Assembly (NCBI GenBank): GCA_026014465.1
Contig: JAOZID010000010.1
Span: forward strand, 964,303 to 1,028,302
Length of the DNA: 64,000 nucleotides
Source: Candidatus Bathyarchaeota archaeon
GTDB taxonomy: Archaea > Thermoproteota > Bathyarchaeia > Bathyarchaeales > Bathycorpusculaceae
Direction: 5' to 3'
Made by a program: the position numbers and the translations under genes. The notes under the pieces were generated by a model. It was not told where the DNA came from, did no database searches, and saw nothing but the letters and a program-made list of their open reading frames with translations. This document shows, in pieces, positions 20,001-28,900 of the stretch (its first letter is position 1; each line of letters starts with the position of its first letter).

Positions 20001-20846
20001 TATGATTGGGACCCCCAGTTTGTTTAGGAAGACTGTGGAGGCTTTGGGGTCAGAAACGCTCATGGGCAAAGAGAAAGACAACACATTTATGACAACGTCA
20101 ACTATGGATTTGCCGTCTTTTACGCAGTAATTCTCAACTAGCCACTCCAAACCTTTGGTACCTAAGGCTTCGTCTTTCACGCCTTTGAAAAACAGGGGCA
20201 GCACGTTTGCGCCTTGCCGTTCGACTTCACGGATTAAACCGTCGATGAAGTCGGTGTTTCCGCCCAGCAGGTGGTTTTGGTTAAACCAAAGGCAAATGGT
20301 GGGTTTGTTGGGGGCGAGCTTGGTTTTTTCGTACTGCTCCAGCGTGGGGTAGTAGTCAAAGTCAGGATGATACAGGCCTTCCCATTGGGGGCGTTGCGAT
20401 GCGTCTACGGGGTAGGTTGTGCCTGTGAAGCGGTTTGCGAGGTACAAGAGCAGGTTGGCGAGGTTCTTTTTTCCGCCGTACATTAGGTAGCTTAGGATAG
20501 CTTGGTAGTCTTCGGGTTCAACAGTGCAGTGCTTTAAGAGGTCTTGGTTGCGCGCCAAAGAAGCAGAAGAAACAAAACAGGGAACTCCCGCAGCCTTCAC
20601 CACGCCAATTAGGCTCTCAGTTTCAGTTGAGCTGCCCATCAAATGCACAACTGCAACATGCGCGGTTTTAGCAAACTCGGTAAACGAATCCACAGCCCCA
20701 AAATCGTCAAAATCGCGAGCATGAGCCACACTTTGAACCCTAAGCTTCACAACTTCGCCGTTTTTGTTCACGTCCTTAACTGCACAAATCAAGGGAACAA
20801 CATCGTTAGGAATTGTGGTTATAAACGCGATTCGCAGAGGGTTCAT
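17091..20846 (-). CDS. cobN: CobN/BchH/HmuS-like large chelatase subunit (set 1)
   Basis: A 1251-residue cytoplasmic protein of the CobN/BchH class. Visible landmarks are HNYPPRNDTIGKAFGLD (about 385), SLNGNLLIAGLINGNIFVGMQPPRGF (about 495), MHVGTHGTLEWLPGKS (about 546-561, the conserved GTHG His), NPGEGTQAKRRSYCCLIDH, GRNFYSVDP, and WATDTMRTKGDD. Such subunits bind the tetrapyrrole and, with an AAA+ I/D motor, insert Co or Mg; the relative HmuS of gut anaerobes has been implicated in removing metal from haem. Here it lies between an importer and an exporter permease with no tetrapyrrole biosynthesis genes nearby, favouring salvage. The start ATG has GGAGG 7 bases upstream. It lacks its own motor subunit and presumably uses the one at 33869. 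Confidence 0.92.
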   Translation of the reverse strand: MNPLRIAFITTIPNDVVPLICAVKDVNKNGEVVKLRVQSVAHARDFDDFGAVDSFTEFAKTAHVAVVHLMGSSTETESLIGVVKAAGVPCFVSSASLARNQDLLKHCTVEPEDYQAILSYLMYGGKKNLANLLLYLANRFTGTTYPVDASQRPQWEGLYHPDFDYYPTLEQYEKTKLAPNKPTICLWFNQNHLLGGNTDFIDGLIREVERQGANVLPLFFKGVKDEALGTKGLEWLVENYCVKDGKSIVDVVINVLSFSLPMSVSDPKASTVFLNKLGVPIIKAILTCNTVEEWQKSAQGLNPVDIGRSVALPEFDGDLITVPAAAMDFRETDPLTGAKIIKFKPLPERIQKLVRLSLNWAKLRHTPNKDKRVAIIFHNYPPRNDTIGKAFGLDTPASVLNLLRGLKTAGYTVESIPESSQDLIETVLSGLTNDCRWSSSQELNQKALDKIPLRQYMNWFNELPADAQAKMQKDWGNPPGKLLSLNGNLLIAGLINGNIFVGMQPPRGFTEDPASIYHSPDLSMPHHYYAYYRWIRDTFKADVIMHVGTHGTLEWLPGKSIGLSASCAPDAAISDLPHIYHYIISNPGEGTQAKRRSYCCLIDHLIPVMHDADAYGDIAELEVMLQDYYHAKLSDPEKLPHMQQPIWDKTCQTKFNQDLNITQKSAFADFEAFLETLHSYLHELSDTQIRDGLHILGEAPSDLHLETFLATLTRLSNGEVPSLREAIAQLQGYNYEELLSNPGKMCGKGKTNGDLLKQLTQQSLELIKAFNTQDFNKQAITQTAQEVLGKTSPHITCVLEYVADFLAPAITQTRDELKHTLSACEGAYVPAGPSGSPTRGMCDVLPSGRNFYSVDPRAIPSPAAWRVGVSMGDALLERYLKDEGKYPENIGMVVWATDTMRTKGDDVAQILYLMGVEPVWEKTSGRVKGVKAIPAKELKHPRIDVTVRISGLFRDTFPDVANVLDDAVRTVAQLNESPDKNYLAKHVAAETQRRLAQGESAEVVKEQAQYRIFSARPGTYGCGISEAIDSKNWKNQADLANIYVTWGGYAYGRKTYGAAVPEQFKQRLSQLNLTVKNDNTREYDILDSDDWYDAHGGMVSAVKTFSGQAPNSYCGDSSDPDRVKVRSTQEETCHVLRSRLLNPKYIESMQRHGYQGAGELSRSMDSVFGWDATVEAVEDWMYEDLAQKYVLDEKMQQWLKQVNPYALQNMTERLLEAIERGMWQTTDEMKKQLQRLYLAAEGLLEEANEKR

Positions 20847-20910
20847 AAGTTAACCTCCATATCTAAAGGGGCTACTGCTTTTTTTGTTAATTGATTGTTT
20901 GTTTTTGGGG

Positions 20911-21987
20911 TCATGACCAGTTTTGTCTCCGTTTGCTAAGCAGTAAATACAAGAAGAAGGGAACACCGAGCAGGGCGGTTAGGATGCCTACGGGGATGTC
21001 TGAGCGGTACAGGATGAGTCGGGATAGGGTGTCGGAGAACAGGAGCAGGCAGGAGCCTAAGACGACGCTGCAGGGTATGAGGAAGCGGTGGTCGTTGCCT
21101 ATGAACATGCGAGCTATATGGGGGGAGACTAGGGATATGAAGCCGATGATGCCTGTGAAGGCGACTATGCTTGCGGTTGCTAAGGTCACCAAGACCATGG
21201 AGATGCTTATGACACGTTTGGAGTTGACGCCTACGCTGGTGGCTGTTTCTTCGCCTAAGCTTAACGCGTTTAGATCCCATGATTGGCGCATCATCAAAAA
21301 GGAAGTTATGGCAACAAAGGGCAAAACAAACAAGACGTTTGTCCAAGTTGAAGAAACAAAACTGCCCAGCAACCAGAAAACCACAGAACGCACAGCTTCA
21401 TGCTCAGGAGTCACATACTGAATAAACGAAAGCAAAGCCGAAAACAAATAATTCACAGCCACACCCGTCAAAATAATCGTCTCAGGATTCACACCCCGCA
21501 AACGACCAATACTAAAAACAATTAGCATAGCAACCAAGCTGAAAACAAAAGCGTTCACAATTACCACGTAACCAGAGTAACCAGAAAAAACTCCAAGCTG
21601 AAAAACAATAGCCAACGCCGCACCAAAACCTGCCCCCGCAGAAATCCCCAAAGTATATGAAGAAACCAAAGGATTGCGCAGGGCACCTTGCATGGTTGCG
21701 CCTGAAGCGGCAAGACCCACACCCGCAATTATGGCTAAGACGATGCGTGGGAGCCGTATGTTCATGACGATGCTTTGTGTTAGTTCGGAGCCAGGGTCTA
21801 TGTTAAGGAACGGAAAAAGTTTGGAGAGAAAAACGTTGATGACGTCTCCAAGCCTTGGGTCACCAGCGCCAAAGTTTAACGAGATAAGCAGGACTATTAT
21901 GAAGATTACAAAAATGGAGAGGATTGCAAGAATTTTTCTTTTCTTGCTTTTAGTGTAGGCTAGTTTAAGTTGTGCAGCGGCACTCAC
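20911..21987 (-). CDS. FecCD/BtuC-family importer permease (set 1)
   Basis: A 358-residue permease with [40 protein letters not shown] and the ATPase-contact loop [14 protein letters not shown]. It is closely related to the set 2 permease at 30598, including the basic N-terminus ending in KSKKRK. The GTG start at 21987 overlaps the stop of the binding-protein gene (GTGA), so translation is coupled. There is no FecE-type ATPase gene before or after it: the next gene is the CobN-like subunit. It probably borrows the ATPase from 29777. Confidence 0.92.
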   Translation of the reverse strand: MSAAAQLKLAYTKSKKRKILAILSIFVIFIIVLLISLNFGAGDPRLGDVINVFLSKLFPFLNIDPGSELTQSIVMNIRLPRIVLAIIAGVGLAASGATMQGALRNPLVSSYTLGISAGAGFGAALAIVFQLGVFSGYSGYVVIVNAFVFSLVAMLIVFSIGRLRGVNPETIILTGVAVNYLFSALLSFIQYVTPEHEAVRSVVFWLLGSFVSSTWTNVLFVLPFVAITSFLMMRQSWDLNALSLGEETATSVGVNSKRVISISMVLVTLATASIVAFTGIIGFISLVSPHIARMFIGNDHRFLIPCSVVLGSCLLLFSDTLSRLILYRSDIPVGILTALLGVPFFLYLLLSKRRQNWS

Positions 21988-23198
21988 GGGTAAGTATACA
22001 CGCCTTCAAGTTCTATTCCGTAGAATTTCGTGTTGAGTTCTTGATGTATCGCTGTGGGGTCAATGTCGGTGAACAGGTCAGGGTAGAACCATTTTGCCCA
22101 GTTGAGCAAACCAATGGGGTACCTTAATCCTGTGAAGATTGATGAGTCATAGATGAAGACGCGGTCGTTTTTAACTGCGTCAACGGTGCTTAGTTGGGGA
22201 CGTTCCATGATTTCATTCCATACTGTTTCGTAGTCGGATAGTGCTTTGGTGTCGCTGCTGATCATGCGGACTATAACGTCGGGGTTGGCGCTTGCCACGA
22301 ACTCCGGAGTTACAGTAGAACCTTCACCGTCAGCATTGATGTTTATTCCACCAGCCTCTACTAGATATTGGTTTCGCACACTGGTTTGGGTAACGCTACG
22401 CCAAACAGTGGACATCTCCATGTAAACCAGCTGTTTGTCGGTTTCATCAAGGTTGGCCACGCGAGTATGCACAAGCTCCACATACCCTGACAGGTAATCA
22501 ATGATTTCATCAGCTTGTTCGGAGTTGTCAGTGAGGGTACCTAGCAATTCTACAAAGTCAGGCAGACGGGTAAAGTTACCTGGTTGTTCAATGATTACTG
22601 TGATGCCTGCGTCGTTAAGCATTTGGATGGTGTCGGTTTGGCGTGCAATCATGGTATCAGCAAACAGCAGTTGAGGTTCTTGCTCTACTATCAACTCCAT
22701 GTTGGGGTAATAGGAAGAATCACCAACTACAGGCACTTCCAGAACTGAAGGTGGATACAGACAACCAGAGCTACGGCCTACAAGACAATCCTGTGCTCCC
22801 AAAGCGCAAATCAATTCAGTAATACCCATGTTAAGGCTAACGATACGTGTCGCTGAAGCATTAATGGTCAAGACATTATCTCTCGCATCAACATAGGTTA
22901 TCTCTGGATTAGGCGTAGGAGTAGGTGTGGGAGTTGCGGTTGGTGACGGGGTTGGAGTAGCGGTGGGGGTAGGGGTGGGAGTAGCAGTGGGTGTTGCTGA
23001 AGGCGTGGGGGTAGCAGTTGGAGTGGGGGTTGGGGTGGCAGTGGGTGTGGGCGTTGGAGTCATGGTGGGGGTTGCGGTTGGGGTAGCAGAAGGCGAGGGG
23101 GAAGCTTCGGGTGAGGTGAGAGTGTAAATTCCGTAGGCGGAAACACCTACAGCGGCAGCTACGATAACTACGGCGATGATTAGAGTCATTTTATTCAT
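21984..23198 (-). CDS. Membrane-anchored BtuF-like solute-binding protein with Thr-Pro linker (set 1)
   Basis: A 404-residue protein. An N-terminal membrane helix is followed by a long (TP)n linker at about residues 27-97 and one class III binding module: [59 protein letters not shown], and [12 protein letters not shown]. The linker probably carries the module through the S-layer or is glycosylated. The start at 23198 is fixed by GGAGGTG five bases upstream. It is the first structural gene of set 1. A leader of about 155 bases separates it from the predicted transcription start. Confidence 0.9.
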   Translation of the reverse strand: MNKMTLIIAVVIVAAAVGVSAYGIYTLTSPEASPSPSATPTATPTMTPTPTPTATPTPTPTATPTPSATPTATPTPTPTATPTPSPTATPTPTPTPNPEITYVDARDNVLTINASATRIVSLNMGITELICALGAQDCLVGRSSGCLYPPSVLEVPVVGDSSYYPNMELIVEQEPQLLFADTMIARQTDTIQMLNDAGITVIIEQPGNFTRLPDFVELLGTLTDNSEQADEIIDYLSGYVELVHTRVANLDETDKQLVYMEMSTVWRSVTQTSVRNQYLVEAGGININADGEGSTVTPEFVASANPDVIVRMISSDTKALSDYETVWNEIMERPQLSTVDAVKNDRVFIYDSSIFTGLRYPIGLLNWAKWFYPDLFTDIDPTAIHQELNTKFYGIELEGVYTYP

Positions 23199-23341
23199 TC
23201 TTTCACCTCCAAGGATAACTGTTTGAACATGTTGGTTGGACTGCAAAAGCGGTTTATCACAGCAAATAACGCAAGTAAACAGGGATTTTTGCTTAGGGCG
23301 TGCGAGGTTTGGCTGTGGTTAATTGGGGTTTTGGAGGGCAT
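23195..23341 (-). CDS. Possible leader ORF overlapping the binding-protein start
   Basis: In the long leader of set 1 an ATG at 23341 opens a 48-codon frame that ends in TGA overlapping the ATG of the binding protein (ATGA). The product is polar and lysine-rich with no recognisable family. The overlap would allow translational coupling or attenuation. However, the frame has no obvious ribosome-binding site, and an ORF of this size can arise by chance. Confidence 0.25.
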   Translation of the reverse strand: MPSKTPINHSQTSHALSKNPCLLALFAVINRFCSPTNMFKQLSLEVKE

Positions 23342-23358
23342 ATTTACCACTTTGTTTT

Positions 23359-23388
23359 TGGTTGGATTAACCATCCACATATATAAAA
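23359..23388 (-). promoter_or_regulatory. Promoter and operator of set 1 (TATA plus 15-bp palindrome)
   Basis: Read on the minus strand, a TATA box TTTTATATAT is followed, after four bases, by ATGGTTAATCCAACCA. The core TGGTTAATCCAACCA (23359-23373) has TGGTT/AACCA arms. The same arrangement with the same spacing occurs at 35929-35957 before set 2. The site lies between the TATA box and the expected transcription start, a typical position for a repressor. The regulator is not encoded nearby as far as I can tell. Confidence 0.7.
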
Positions 23389-23566
23389 TTTTGTTTAATT
23401 GAAAGCAAATCAGGGTTGAATAGAAAAGCTTTGCGAGACAAGAGTAAACAAGGCAGCAACCGCAGAAATCAAGCGCATAACTGCCAAACTGGGCAGCAGA
23501 TTTTTGAATTGCATTAAAAAAGTTGGGGGAAAGAGGGTGTTGTGGGCGGTGTTTTTGTTGGCGGGT

Positions 23567-24316
23567 TTAGACGCTTTTTTTGTTGAGGACAAAGATGCTT
23601 GCGAAGAAGAATGCTACGCCAAAGCCCGCTAGAGCTATGAGGGATAGCCAAGGGAAGGGTTGTGAGAGGGCAGTGGAGCGTAAGCAGGTACTTGCGTGGG
23701 TTAGAGGCAACGCGTACAGGAAGGCTTTGCCGATTTCGGGCAGGGCACTTAAGGAGAAGAAGGTGCCACACAGGAAAGTCATGGGTAAAATCACCAAGCT
23801 GTTAAACGCGCTCATGCCTTGATGGGAATCTATCACAAACGCGACCAGCACGCCAAACAATGCGAACGTGAAGCAGGAAATCAGCAACGTCACCAAAAAC
23901 AGTGGCGTAATCAAAAGCTCAGGGAACAAGACAAACCCAACCGCCAAGATCGCGAAAGAACTAATCAAGCCACGCACTACGCCGATGAGGGCTTTTCCAA
24001 TGACAATGGAGTACAAGCTTACAGGCGACATCAAAAATTCGTCAAAGCTTTTGTAGAAAAACCTGTCCACTTGAAGCTTTGAAGCCGCGCCGCTAAAACT
24101 GGTGGAAAAAGAAGTCAAAGCAACAACACCAGGAATAACAAACGCCAAATAACTAACGCCCTCGAAACTAACGCCGCGTCCCAAACCGTAACCAAACGCT
24201 ACTAGGTACAAAATGGGCTGAACCAAACTAATAGCCACCAAGTGACGCCAGTGCCTACGCAGGTTTCGCAGGTCAACCCACAAAACCGAATAAACATCGC
24301 CTAAAGCGCTAAACAT
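23567..24316 (-). CDS. ABC-2 type exporter permease (set 2)
   Basis: A 249-residue, six-helix permease, paralogous to the one at 16285 (shared FGYGLGRG-SFEGVSYLAFVIPG, GAASKL-VDR, SFDE-LMSP and LPMTFL-GTFFSL). Its ATG overlaps the stop of the exporter ATPase by one base (TAATG), so the two form a coupled pair. DrrAB-like exporters extrude hydrophobic or amphipathic molecules. In this operon the natural candidates are tetrapyrrole products or a metal complex, which is inference. It is the last gene of set 2. A T-rich stretch follows at 23575-23585 and beyond. Confidence 0.9.
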   Translation of the reverse strand: MFSALGDVYSVLWVDLRNLRRHWRHLVAISLVQPILYLVAFGYGLGRGVSFEGVSYLAFVIPGVVALTSFSTSFSGAASKLQVDRFFYKSFDEFLMSPVSLYSIVIGKALIGVVRGLISSFAILAVGFVLFPELLITPLFLVTLLISCFTFALFGVLVAFVIDSHQGMSAFNSLVILPMTFLCGTFFSLSALPEIGKAFLYALPLTHASTCLRSTALSQPFPWLSLIALAGFGVAFFFASIFVLNKKSV

Positions 24317-25176
24317 TAGTTGCCCCCCACTTTTTGTCCTGTTAACTCGACGAAGACGTCTTCAAGGTTTGAGTCGCGAATCACTACGGTTTTGGCTTCA
24401 GCAGGCAGGGACTGGACGTATTTGTTGGCGGATGCGCGGTCAGCAAAAAAGCGGTAAGTGCTCTCTTTGCCTATGAGGGATTCGACGGCGATGTTTCCGA
24501 GTTTTTCACGCAGCGCTAAGGGTGAGTCTAGGGCGATTAGTTTTCCGTGGTGCATGATGCCTACGCGGTTACAAAGTGCTTCGGCTTCTTCGATGTAGTG
24601 GGTGGTGAGAAAGATTGTGGTGCCGTCGGCGTTTAGGCGCCTTACTAGGTCCCAGAGTCGGCGTCTTGCTTGAGCGTCTAAGCCTACGGTGGGTTCGTCA
24701 AGAAACAGCACTTTGGGTTTGTGCAAGAGGGAGCTGACTATGGCGGCGCGTTTTTTCATGCCTCCTGAGAGGGTGTCGACCATGCGGTCTGCGCAGTCAG
24801 AGAGCTCCACGTAGTCGAGTAATTCGCTTATGCGGTGTTTACGCTCCGATTTATCAAGATGATGCAGCCTTGCACGGAATTCCATGTTTTCGCGAACAGT
24901 CAAGTCACGGTCCAAACTCAGGTGCTGCTGCACCACCCCAATGACTTTCTTGACTTTGTCGGCGTCCTTGACCACATCAAACCCGCTTATCGTCACGCTG
25001 CCAGAGGTTGGCTTAGTCAAAGTCGTCATCACCCGAATCGTAGTAGTTTTACCTGCCCCGTTAGGACCCAAAAACCCGAAAACCTCGCCCGTGTGCACTT
25101 TTAAGTCTAAACCGTCAACAGCTTTCACGGAGCCATAGTTTTTTGTGAGTTGGTCAGTTATAATAAATTCATCCAA
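24316..25176 (-). CDS. DrrA-type ABC exporter ATPase (set 2)
   Basis: A 286-residue ATPase with Walker A GPNGAGKTTT, Q-loop GVVQQHLSLDRDLTV, signature LSGGMKKRAAI, Walker B VLFLDEPTVGLD, switch TTHYIEEAE and the C-terminal DrrA domain ending in RDSNLEDVFVELTGQKV. The TTG start at 25176 has GGGGG about 8 bases upstream. A 75-base gap separates it from cbiZ and contains a TATA-like AGTATAAACTATAATG, so the exporter pair may also have its own promoter. It is the only exporter ATPase in the window and probably serves both ABC-2 permeases. Confidence 0.93.
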   Translation of the reverse strand: MDEFIITDQLTKNYGSVKAVDGLDLKVHTGEVFGFLGPNGAGKTTTIRVMTTLTKPTSGSVTISGFDVVKDADKVKKVIGVVQQHLSLDRDLTVRENMEFRARLHHLDKSERKHRISELLDYVELSDCADRMVDTLSGGMKKRAAIVSSLLHKPKVLFLDEPTVGLDAQARRRLWDLVRRLNADGTTIFLTTHYIEEAEALCNRVGIMHHGKLIALDSPLALREKLGNIAVESLIGKESTYRFFADRASANKYVQSLPAEAKTVVIRDSNLEDVFVELTGQKVGGN

Positions 25177-25251
25177 GTTTGTGCCCCCATTTTATACAGA
25201 TGTTTACAGTCAAGTTCATTATAGTTTATACTCATTCTGTTTTCTCCTAAG

Positions 25252-25989
25252 TCACTCTTTTATACCGTCATTGTTTTTCAGTGCTTGGGTAACGGCGGTT
25301 TTGGTTGCTGCACCAATTAACTCGCCGATTTTTGTGTGTCCACTGGTTATAAGCAAAGGCTTGCCCAAAGTTCCTGAAACCACAACCACGTTATCAGTAC
25401 CCGTGCCCGTTGCCTGAGCAGAAGGAGTGTACGTGCTTGGAACATGCAAATCCTCAAGCGCCGCAGTTTTCGCCTCCGTCACCGTAATTACCGCCCGCGC
25501 CATAGCACCACTTTTAAGCCGAGCATTTGTCAAAACGAAAATGTTAATGGTTCCAAGGGGACCAACGAATTTTCCGTTGCGCTCTACATAGTTTGCCACG
25601 TCCACGCCTGTGCGCAGTGCGTTACCTTTTGCGCCTGCAGTTGCCAAACAGCAAACCTGGAATTCTTCGTAGGATTTCTCGCAGACCGCCAAGTTATCCA
25701 TGTTCACGCCCGTGCTTAGAAGAGCAACATCTTTGGGTTTAATGCCCAGCGAAAGCGGCAAGCGGCGTTTGAAGGCTTTGTAGTTTTGCATGGTGCACAT
25801 CGACAGCTTTGTTGGAGTGTAATTGTTAGCTACGTAACTGACTTTTTTGTATCCGTCCAAGGTTGATAGGACACAGCGTTTTTCTTTGAACCCAACAACT
25901 AAGGTGTTAAGGTCGTAGCCGTCGTAGTTGTGGTAGACTACTTTTGCTTTTACGCCGTCCAAACTAAGGTTTAGTTTTTTTTGTTTCAT
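25252..25989 (-). CDS. cbiZ: CbiZ-like adenosylcobinamide amidohydrolase
   Basis: A 245-residue protein matching CbiZ: STGVNMDNLAV, CLATAGAKGNALRTG, TINIFVLTNARL, RAVITVTEAKTAALEDL, and ATGTGTDNVVVVSG. CbiZ cleaves the aminopropanol side chain of adenosylcobinamide or pseudocobalamin to release adenosylcobyric acid, which archaea use to rebuild their own corrinoid. Its ATG overlaps the CobN stop (ATGA). This gene is the best evidence that the substrate of the operon is a corrinoid rather than haem. Length is normal for a stand-alone CbiZ (no fused BtuF or CobS). It is absent from set 1. Confidence 0.9.
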   Translation of the reverse strand: MKQKKLNLSLDGVKAKVVYHNYDGYDLNTLVVGFKEKRCVLSTLDGYKKVSYVANNYTPTKLSMCTMQNYKAFKRRLPLSLGIKPKDVALLSTGVNMDNLAVCEKSYEEFQVCCLATAGAKGNALRTGVDVANYVERNGKFVGPLGTINIFVLTNARLKSGAMARAVITVTEAKTAALEDLHVPSTYTPSAQATGTGTDNVVVVSGTLGKPLLITSGHTKIGELIGAATKTAVTQALKNNDGIKE

Positions 25990-28900
25990 TTTTGTTGCTC
26001 CTTGTTTTTGGTTTCGTTTTGGCTCTCAAGCAATCCTTCAATTTCTAAGTAGAGTTGTTGAAGCTGTTTTTTCATATCCTCAGAAGCGTTCCACATGTCA
26101 CGTTCAATAGCTTCAAGCAAGCGCTCAACGATATTTTGCAACGCGCAAGGGTTCACGTCCTCAAACCACTGTTGCATCTGCTTATCCAAAGCGTACTTGT
26201 TAGCCAAAGACTCATACATCCAGTCCTCAACCACCTCCACCGTAGCATCCCAGCCCACAACAAAATCAAAAATACGCGAAAAATCCGCAGCTCCCTGATA
26301 CCCGTGGCGCTTTACGCTTTGGATGTACTTGGGGTTTAAGATGCGGCTGCGCATGACGTGGCAGGTTTCCTCTTGGGTGCTTCTGACTTTGACGCGGTCA
26401 GGATCAGAGCTATCGCCGCAAAATGAACGGGGCGCTTTGCCGCCTATAACGCGCACTGCGTTAATCATGCCGCCATGAGCATCATACCAGTCGTCGCCGT
26501 CGAGTATGTCATACTCGCGCGAATCCTGGTTCTTCACTGTCACGTTGATTTTGCTAAGGCGCAGTCGGAACTGTTCGGGTACTGCTTTGCCGTAGGTTTG
26601 TTTGGTGTAGGCGTAGCTGCCCCATGTGACGTATATGTCGCTTAGGTCTTTTTGGTCGTTCCAGTTTTTAGCGTCAATGGCGTCGCTAACTCCGCAGCCG
26701 TAGGCTCCAGGGCGGTCGCCAAAAATGCGGTAGCATGCTTCTTCACGTGCCTGCGCCGCGTTTGCGCCTTCGGCGGTTTTCTGGGTTACTTCGACTTCTA
26801 CGTGTTTGGCGATAAAGTTTTGCTGATGCGACTCCTTGAGTGAGGCAACCAAGAGTACGGCTTGGTCGATAAGGTGCACGATGTTGGGGAAGGTGTCGCG
26901 GAACAATCCGCTCATGCGCACCGTAACGTCGATGCGGGGGCGCTTTAGCTCGTCAAGGGGTATGGCTTCCACATCTACGACACGACCACTGGATTCCTCC
27001 CATACAGGGCGCACACCCATCAGGTACAGAATTTCGGCTATGTCGTCGCCCTTGGTTTTCATGGTGTCAGTTGCCCAGATGACTATGCCTACGCTTTCGG
27101 GGTATTTGCCTTCGTCTTGCAAGTAACGCTCAAGCAGCGAATCCGCCAAAGCTTTGCCAACGCGCCAAGAAGCCTGCGACGGAACCGCGCGCGGGTCAAC
27201 AGAATAAAAGTTTCTGCCCGTGGGCAAAATATCTGCTAAGCCGCGGGTTATGGAGCCTGAAGCGCCTGAAGGGACAAAGCCGCCTGAGCAGCCTGATAGC
27301 GTGTTAGATAATTCGTCGGTGGTTGCCGCTAGTGAGGGCACTAGAAATTCTGAAATGTAGGAGAGGCAGTGGCTGATTTTGTCGTTTGTTTCGCCAAGGA
27401 CCTGCGTGGTTATGGTGGGGATTTCTTGTTTGTTGTAGTCTTTAGCGCTGAAGGCTTGGATGAGTTCAAACGCTAAATTGCCCATCTCCTTGAGAACATC
27501 ACCGTTAGTTCTTCCATCCGCACCAAGTTTGCCCTTGTTGGCAAGCAAAAACTCGTAATCGTAACCCTTCAACTCAGCAAGGGATTGACGCAAAGAAGGA
27601 ACCGAGCCGTTGCTTAGCCGTGTTAGGGTAACCAAAAACTCTTCTAGGCGCGTATCGGTTGGGGGTTCACCTAAAATGTGGAGTCCGTCGCGGATTTGGG
27701 CGTCCGAGATTTCGTGGATGTACCCGTGCAGGGTTTCGATGAAATCATCAAAGGCTTCAAATGCTGATTCTTCGGTTACGTTGAGGTCTTGGTCTAGCTT
27801 AGCTTGCACGACTTGTTCCCAAATCAGCTTTCGTATAACGGGCATTTTGTCTTTGTCAACGGCTTTGGCGTGGTAGTACTCTTGCAGTTGCACTTCAAGC
27901 GCGGCAAGTTCCTCATACGTGTCAGCGTTGTGCATAACAGGAACCAAGTGCTCGATAATGCAGCAGTAACTGCGCCGTTTTGCCTGCGTCCCCTCCCCAG
28001 GGTTTGTGATTACGTAGGGGTAAATGTTTGGCAGGTCTGAAATTGTGGCGTCAGGAGAACATGAAGAGGAGAGACCTACGGATTTGCCGGGGAGCCACTC
28101 TAAAGAGCCGTGGGTTCCGATGTGCATGATTACGTCTGCTTTGAAGACGTCGCGTATCCAGCGATAATAGGCGTAATAGTGGTGGGGCATTGAGAGGTCA
28201 GGGCTGTGGTAGATGCTGGAGGGGTCTTCTAGGAAGCCACGTGGGGGCTGGAGTCCGATGTAGATGTTGCCGTTGAGTATGCCTGAGATGAGCAGGTGGC
28301 TGTTGTGGCTAAAGAGGTTGCCGGGTGGCGCGCCCCAGTCATGAAGCATCTTTTCTTGCAGGTCAGGGGGCAACTCGGCGAACCATTTTAGGTACTGCGT
28401 GTTGGGGACTTTGGCTATGGCGCGTTCATCAAGCTCTTGCTTGCTTGCCCAGCGACGGTCATTAGTCAAACCGTTAATAATAACATCCATCAACTTCTGG
28501 CTACTCTCGGGCATGTAATCGAGCAAGTAACCCTCATCTCGCAGTCTCTGCAAAATGTTCATAACTGAAACCGAAGCATCCAACCCAAACGCGTGCCCGA
28601 TAGTATCGTTTCGCGGTGGATAATTATGGAAAATAATCGCCACCCGCTTCTCTTTGTTGGAGAGCCTGCGTAGTTTGCCCCATTTTATGCTTAGCCGAGC
28701 CACTTTTGCGATGCGTTCGGGTATGGGTTCGAAGCTAATTATTTTGGTGCCTGTTTGGGCGTTGGTTTTGGAAAAATCCATGGCGGCTATGGGTACGGTT
28801 ATGAGGGCGCCGTCGAATTCGGGCATGGCTATGCTTGCGGGCAGGTCCATGATGCTTAAGCCTTGGAGGGTGCTGCGCCATTCTTCGTAGGTGTTGCAGG

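Noticed and set aside
22912-23110. Short-period DNA repeat that might be taken for a CRISPR or minisatellite
   Set aside because: It encodes the Thr-Pro linker of the binding protein in frame, with units of six bases. Similar linkers at about 33545-33740 and 45085-45235 have the same explanation. No spacers exist.
23199-23358. Cobalamin riboswitch in the set 1 leader
   Set aside because: No B12-box-like sequence or stable multi-stem fold could be picked out, and such riboswitches are not expected in archaea. The promoter palindrome explains regulation better.
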